A stretch of DNA of 64,000 nt. Source: Cohnella lupini. Its GTDB lineage: Bacteria > Bacillota > Bacilli > Paenibacillales > Paenibacillaceae. Each line of letters begins with the position of its first letter. Within the stretch, counting starts at the first letter, position 1. Location: contig NZ_QRDY01000012.1 in NCBI RefSeq assembly GCF_003386205.1, forward strand, positions 62,001 through 126,000, written 5' to 3'. Below are positions 60,489-64,000 of this stretch, in pieces. The notes below the pieces were generated by a model. It was not told the DNA's origin. It searched no databases and saw nothing but the letters and a program-made list of their open reading frames with translations. The position numbers and the translations under genes were made by a program.

Positions 60489-61358
60489 ATGAGCATTCTG
60501 AACGCGATCCAAGAAAAAATGGACAATCTGCATCTAAAGGAACGGGCGCTGGCCGAGTTTTTACTCCAGCATCCCCAGCAAGCCGTGCAGATGACGATTA
60601 CCGAGCTTGCCGCCCGATCGGGTAGCAGCACGGCGACGATATCCCGCTTCTGCAAATCGTTTCATTCGCAGAATTTTCCGGACTTCAAACAGAAGCTAGC
60701 TACCGAGCTCGTCCAGCAAACGAATGCTCCCAACCGATATCAAGACATCGTTGCCGGCTACCCGCTGCACGATATCGTATCCGCCATCACCGTGAACCAT
60801 CTGCGTTCGTTGACGGACACGACCCAAGTGCTGGACTTGAATCAGCTTCGGCTTGCGATCGACGCGTTGCATCATGCTTCCCGCATCGATCTGTACGGAT
60901 CCGCGACGTCCGGCATCGTAGCCCAGGATTTCTTTCATAAGCTAATCCGCATCGGCAAAGCGGCGGCAGCGTTCTCCGATCCCCATCTCCAGCTGACCTC
61001 GGCCGCTTCGTTAACACCTAAAGACGTTGCCGTCGGCATCTCCTATTCGGGAGAAACCCCGGAAACGATAAACGCCCTTCGCAGCGCGGCGGAGCAAGGA
61101 GCCACGACGCTTTCCATCAGCCGTTTCGGTGCTAACTCCCTTGCGGAGACAGCATCCATCCGACTCTTCACTTCTTCCTCGGAGGTCGGCATGAGGCGAG
61201 GCGACATGGCTTCTCGAATGGCGCAGCTGCATGTTGTCGACATTCTGTTCATCGGGCTTGTCAGCGAGCATTTCGAGCTCTACGTTCCGCGTCTGGAAAG
61301 ATCCTATCAAACGGTCAGACAACATACATCGCGCATGGAGGAGAGTAAAACAAAATGA
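60489..61358 (+). CDS. MurR/RpiR-family regulator with SIS domain
   Basis: 289 residues, ATG about 14 bases after AAAGGA. The N-terminal HTH_6 (ERALAEFLLQHPQQAVQMTI, ELAARSGSSTATISRFCKSF) binds DNA. The C-terminal SIS domain (RIDLYGSATSGIVAQDFFHK, VGISYSGETPETINALRSAA) binds a phosphosugar. Placement ahead of nagB and nagA, with ATGA overlap to nagB, points to glucosamine-6-phosphate or N-acetylglucosamine-6-phosphate as ligand. The two palindromes upstream are likely its operators. Many Firmicutes use the GntR-type NagR here, so an RpiR regulator is an alternative wiring. Confidence 0.92.
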   Translation: MSILNAIQEKMDNLHLKERALAEFLLQHPQQAVQMTITELAARSGSSTATISRFCKSFHSQNFPDFKQKLATELVQQTNAPNRYQDIVAGYPLHDIVSAITVNHLRSLTDTTQVLDLNQLRLAIDALHHASRIDLYGSATSGIVAQDFFHKLIRIGKAAAAFSDPHLQLTSAASLTPKDVAVGISYSGETPETINALRSAAEQGATTLSISRFGANSLAETASIRLFTSSSEVGMRRGDMASRMAQLHVVDILFIGLVSEHFELYVPRLERSYQTVRQHTSRMEESKTK

Positions 61359-62083
61359 ATATTCTTACATTCGATAGCGACGACAAATTAAACGAAGCGG
61401 CGGCCAACATCATCATCGGCCAGATTCAGACTACGCCGCGAGCAGTGCTAGGCTTAGCGACGGGAGGTACTCCGGTCGGCATCTACAAGGAAATCGTGCG
61501 CGAATTCGACCGCGGCATGTTCAGCTTCCGCAACGTGACGACCTTTAACCTCGACGAATACGTAAATCTTCCGATCGATCATCCGGAAAGCTATCACTCC
61601 TATATGAACGGTCATTTGTTCGCCCATATCGACCTGCCCTCTTCGCAATGCCATATCCCGGATGGGAATGCCGCTGACGTTGCCGCCGAGTGCCAAAGAT
61701 ATGACGAATCCATAGAACTCTCCGGTCAAATCGACCTGCAGCTTCTCGGGCTGGGACATAACGGTCATATCGGCTTTAACGAGCCTGCCCATGCCTTGAT
61801 CAAGGGCACCCACGTCGTAGATCTGGCGGAAGAAACACTTGAAGCGAACGCGAGATTCTTCGACTCGGTCGACGATGTGCCCAAGCAAGCTTTGACGATG
61901 GGCGTAGGTACGATTCTCAAAGCCAAAAAAATTCTCCTCGTGGTGAAAGGCGCGGACAAAGCCGCCATCGTGAAGCGTGCGCTGCAAGGCCCGATTACGA
62001 CGGATTGCCCCGCTTCCCTGCTGCAGACGCATCCGAACCTGATCGTCTTACTGGATCTGGCGGCCGCGGGTGAACTCGCATGA
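61355..62083 (+). CDS. nagB: Glucosamine-6-phosphate deaminase NagB
   Basis: 242 residues, overlapping the regulator by four bases. It converts glucosamine-6-phosphate to fructose-6-phosphate and ammonia. Signature blocks: VLGLATGGTPVGIYKEIVRE, FNLDEYVNLPIDHPESYHSY, LQLLGLGHNGHIGFNEPAH with the catalytic Asp/Glu/His region, and TMGVGTILKAKKILLVVKGA. The short 242-residue length matches the Bacillus-type monomeric enzyme without the allosteric extension of the E. coli hexamer. It overlaps nagA by four bases. Confidence 0.96.
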   Translation: MNILTFDSDDKLNEAAANIIIGQIQTTPRAVLGLATGGTPVGIYKEIVREFDRGMFSFRNVTTFNLDEYVNLPIDHPESYHSYMNGHLFAHIDLPSSQCHIPDGNAADVAAECQRYDESIELSGQIDLQLLGLGHNGHIGFNEPAHALIKGTHVVDLAEETLEANARFFDSVDDVPKQALTMGVGTILKAKKILLVVKGADKAAIVKRALQGPITTDCPASLLQTHPNLIVLLDLAAAGELA

Positions 62084-63255
62084 GCAATGGGTCGAACGGA
62101 TCGTATCGTATCGTCAACGCGAAAATCGTCACTCCTACCGGCACCATCGATAAGGGCTCGCTAAGCGTTACAGATGGAATCATTACCTCGATAGGCACCG
62201 AGGATAACCCCATCTCTTCGCCTGCCGAAACGATCGACGCGCATGGCAATTGGGTCATCCCCGGGTTCGTCGACGTCCATGTCCACGGCGGAGCCGGCCA
62301 TGACTTCATGGATGCCGACGAAGACGGCATCGCAGCCATCGCCAAGTTCCATGCGGTGCACGGCACGACGAGTTTGCTGGCGACGACGTTAACAGCATCG
62401 CGCGAGGATCTAACGGGCATACTGGAACTCGTCAGCATCTACAAGTCCAAACCGATGCCCTATGCCCGCATCGTCGGCGTCCACTTGGAAGGCCCTTTCG
62501 TTAACGTCAAGTGGAAGGGCGCCCAGAATCCGGAATACATCGTTCCGCCGCGCGTCGAATGGTTGGACGAGTGGGTAGCCCGCTTTCCGGGTCTCATTAA
62601 GATCCAGACGCTAGCGCCGGAGTCCGAAGGCGCGCTTGAATATATCGACAAGCTAGCTCTTAACGGTATCGTTCCGAGCTGCGGTCATACCGATGCGACT
62701 TACGATCAAATCATCGCGGCCGCGGATCACGGATTGCGCCATGCCGTCCATACCTTTAACGCGATGAAGCCTCTGCATCACCGCGAGCCGGGCACGGTCG
62801 GAGCCGTCTTGACGGACGATCGCATTATGGCGGAAGTAATCGCGGACGGCCATCATGTCCATCCTGCCGCCATTAAGCTAATCACGCGGGCCAAAGGAAC
62901 GAGTAACGTCATTCTCGTCACCGACGCGATGTCCGCGGCGGGAATGCCCGACGGAGACTATGAACTGGGAGGACTCCCCGTTCGCATGTCTTGCGGCGTA
63001 GCCCGGTTGAAAGAAGCGGACAGCCTTGCGGGAAGCACGCTTACGATGATCAGCGCCGTCCGCTACTTAGTCCGCGAAGTCGGCGTCTCCTTGGAAGACG
63101 CGAGCCGCATGGCCAGCGGGAATCCGGCGCGACAGCTCGGAATGGATGGCGTTACGGGATCGCTCGAGGTCGGCAAAGCGGCCGATTTCCTGCTCCTGGA
63201 TTCTTCCCTCGAAATTTCGGGTACCTGGATCGGCGGAACGAAGCTACTCGCTTGA
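62080..63255 (+). CDS. nagA: N-acetylglucosamine-6-phosphate deacetylase NagA
   Basis: 391 residues. It removes acetate from GlcNAc-6-phosphate ahead of NagB. Amidohydrolase motifs: VIPGFVDVHVHGGAGHDFMD (HxH), VGVHLEGPFVNVKWKGAQNP with the metal Glu, IVPSCGHTDATYDQIIAAAD and RHAVHTFNAMKPLHHREPGT with metal His residues, and VILVTDAMSAAGMPDGDYEL with the catalytic Asp. Overlap with nagB (ATGA) indicates one transcript with the regulator. It ends at a strong bidirectional terminator. Confidence 0.96.
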   Translation: MSNGSNGSYRIVNAKIVTPTGTIDKGSLSVTDGIITSIGTEDNPISSPAETIDAHGNWVIPGFVDVHVHGGAGHDFMDADEDGIAAIAKFHAVHGTTSLLATTLTASREDLTGILELVSIYKSKPMPYARIVGVHLEGPFVNVKWKGAQNPEYIVPPRVEWLDEWVARFPGLIKIQTLAPESEGALEYIDKLALNGIVPSCGHTDATYDQIIAAADHGLRHAVHTFNAMKPLHHREPGTVGAVLTDDRIMAEVIADGHHVHPAAIKLITRAKGTSNVILVTDAMSAAGMPDGDYELGGLPVRMSCGVARLKEADSLAGSTLTMISAVRYLVREVGVSLEDASRMASGNPARQLGMDGVTGSLEVGKAADFLLLDSSLEISGTWIGGTKLLA

Positions 63256-63328
63256 ATCTGGGCTATCGTTAGCTTTATTGTTCTTTAACTCGATGAGAAT
63301 AATGTATTTTTGATTCCCCTGCATAACT

Positions 63329-63374
63329 AAATAAGGCTGGATTCCAGGTCGCGACCTGGAATCCAGCCTTATTT
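63329..63374. terminator. Bidirectional terminator, 46-bp perfect palindrome
   Basis: The stretch is self-complementary from AAATAAGGCTGG at one end to CCAGCCTTATTT at the other with no mismatch. It separates nagA from the convergent ParM-like gene and supplies A/T tracts on both sides, suiting termination in both directions. Confidence 0.85.
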
Positions 63375-63393
63375 CGTTGCTTGTATTACTGCA

Positions 63394-64000
63394 TCATACC
63401 GCTTCGGATTGCGACGTTTTATTTTTAGCCAGCTTGAGGTAGCCGTACACGTTCTGCAGCTCGCTGTCCTCGACGAAACGAAGTCTCATGTTTTCCGCCG
63501 CGTCCAAGATGTAAGGCTTCAACGCCGCCGCTCCGCCGCCAAGCACGTAGAAGCATTGAATATCCGGGTACTTCTTCCAACGCTTGCGAATCAGATCGAC
63601 GATCTTCTGCGCGGCGCGGTTGAAGTAATTTTCCACGATCGGCCGAATATCGGCTTGTCCTTCGCCAACCCGTTGAATGATGAACTCGTGCTTGCGAATA
63701 CGTTGAACGAGCTTCGTCCGGCTCGGGAATCGATAACCGTACTGGTCTTCGACTTCGCGAATGATCGAATCCAGATACGATGCGAGACCTAATTGCTCGC
63801 CCGTGCTGAACTGGTTGTCGATGCTCATCCGCTTGACGACGGGGAAGTCCGTCGTTAAGGCGCCCATCTCGCAAATGCCGATGCATCCGTAATACAGCTC
63901 TTCGTCCCTAACCTGCAAATTCTCGTGGGTCGCCATATGAAACAACGCGGCTGCGCCCTCGATGGAGACGATCGCCCTCCGAACGTTAACGCGGACCGTG
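63394..64000 (-). CDS. ParM/StbA-like actin-family ATPase (5' end outside the window)
   Basis: About 202 residues are visible and the frame stays open to the right edge, so the start lies outside; the TTG at 63945 is internal. The readable part begins VRVNVRRAIVSIEG and has DEELYYGCIGICEMGALTTD, DNQFSTGEQLGLASYLDSII, and a C-terminal nucleotide-binding loop CFYVLGGGAAALKPYILDAA, as in ParM/AlfA-type actin-like proteins. These form filaments for DNA segregation or other positioning. On a chromosome it may belong to an integrated element or a cell-organisation system. Partner DNA-binding genes would lie beyond the window edges. Confidence 0.8.
   Translation of the reverse strand, partial: TVRVNVRRAIVSIEGAAALFHMATHENLQVRDEELYYGCIGICEMGALTTDFPVVKRMSIDNQFSTGEQLGLASYLDSIIREVEDQYGYRFPSRTKLVQRIRKHEFIIQRVGEGQADIRPIVENYFNRAAQKIVDLIRKRWKKYPDIQCFYVLGGGAAALKPYILDAAENMRLRFVEDSELQNVYGYLKLAKNKTSQSEAV

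Overview
The window looks like a chromosomal stretch of a spore-former of the Paenibacillaceae (Paenibacillus/Cohnella type). It has moderate GC, AGGAGG-type ribosome binding sites, many GTG and TTG starts, sigma-A promoters, YesM/YesN-type two-component genes and lipoprotein sugar-binding proteins. No rRNA, tRNA, CRISPR array, transposase or integrase was seen. Most genes lie on the minus strand. Family names come from reading the proteins, not from searches.

Region 1 (1-9.1 kb, minus strand): a truncated basic Gly/Arg-rich protein with its own promoter at the left edge, a glycosidase-like protein, a nucleotide-transporter-like membrane protein fused to HEAT repeats and a cyclic-nucleotide-binding-like domain, a GNAT acetyltransferase, and a large membrane protein with a class III cyclase-like domain. 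Both nucleotide domains lack the residues normally needed for binding or catalysis.

Region 2 (9.2-37.6 kb): a contractile injection system (eCIS/Afp/PVC-like). A long minus-strand run encodes the AAA+ ATPase, a DUF4255 terminator-like protein, one sheath, two tube proteins, a chaperone-like protein, a DUF6760-like protein, a 1258-residue disordered protein, a LysM tube-baseplate protein, a spike split into gpD-like and gpV-like genes, gp25, two baseplate J-like proteins, a propeller plus gpI-like tail protein, a YFYGKLL-type protein and a TPR protein. The PAAR-like tip sits apart on the plus strand, coupled to a membrane-anchored MORN-repeat protein. A very acidic protein and two tiny membrane ORFs lie between. 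I see no tail fibre gene and no conventional tape measure.

Region 3 (37.8-43.5 kb): an AT-rich DUF6572-like insert, a partner-switching set (SpoIIE/RsbU-type phosphatase, STAS antagonist, RsbW-like kinase) and hrpB.

Region 4 (43.6-53.4 kb): a monosaccharide ABC transporter (binding protein, MmsA, MmsB) and a four-gene sensory operon: membrane-anchored sugar-binding protein, YesM/LytS kinase, YesN regulator and a second lipoprotein binding protein. It resembles XylFII-LytS-YesN xylose sensing.

Region 5 (53.5-60.2 kb): a LacI regulator with leader ORF and operator, followed by a MacB-like exporter with two ATPases, one of them fused to an AbrB-like domain. Region 6 (60.4-63.4 kb, plus strand): RpiR regulator, nagB and nagA for amino-sugar use. 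A ParM-like actin ATPase is cut by the right edge.

Four intergenic regions hold arrays of hairpin-forming repeats, different in sequence but all spaced about 51 bp. Two of these arrays lie inside the injection-system operon.
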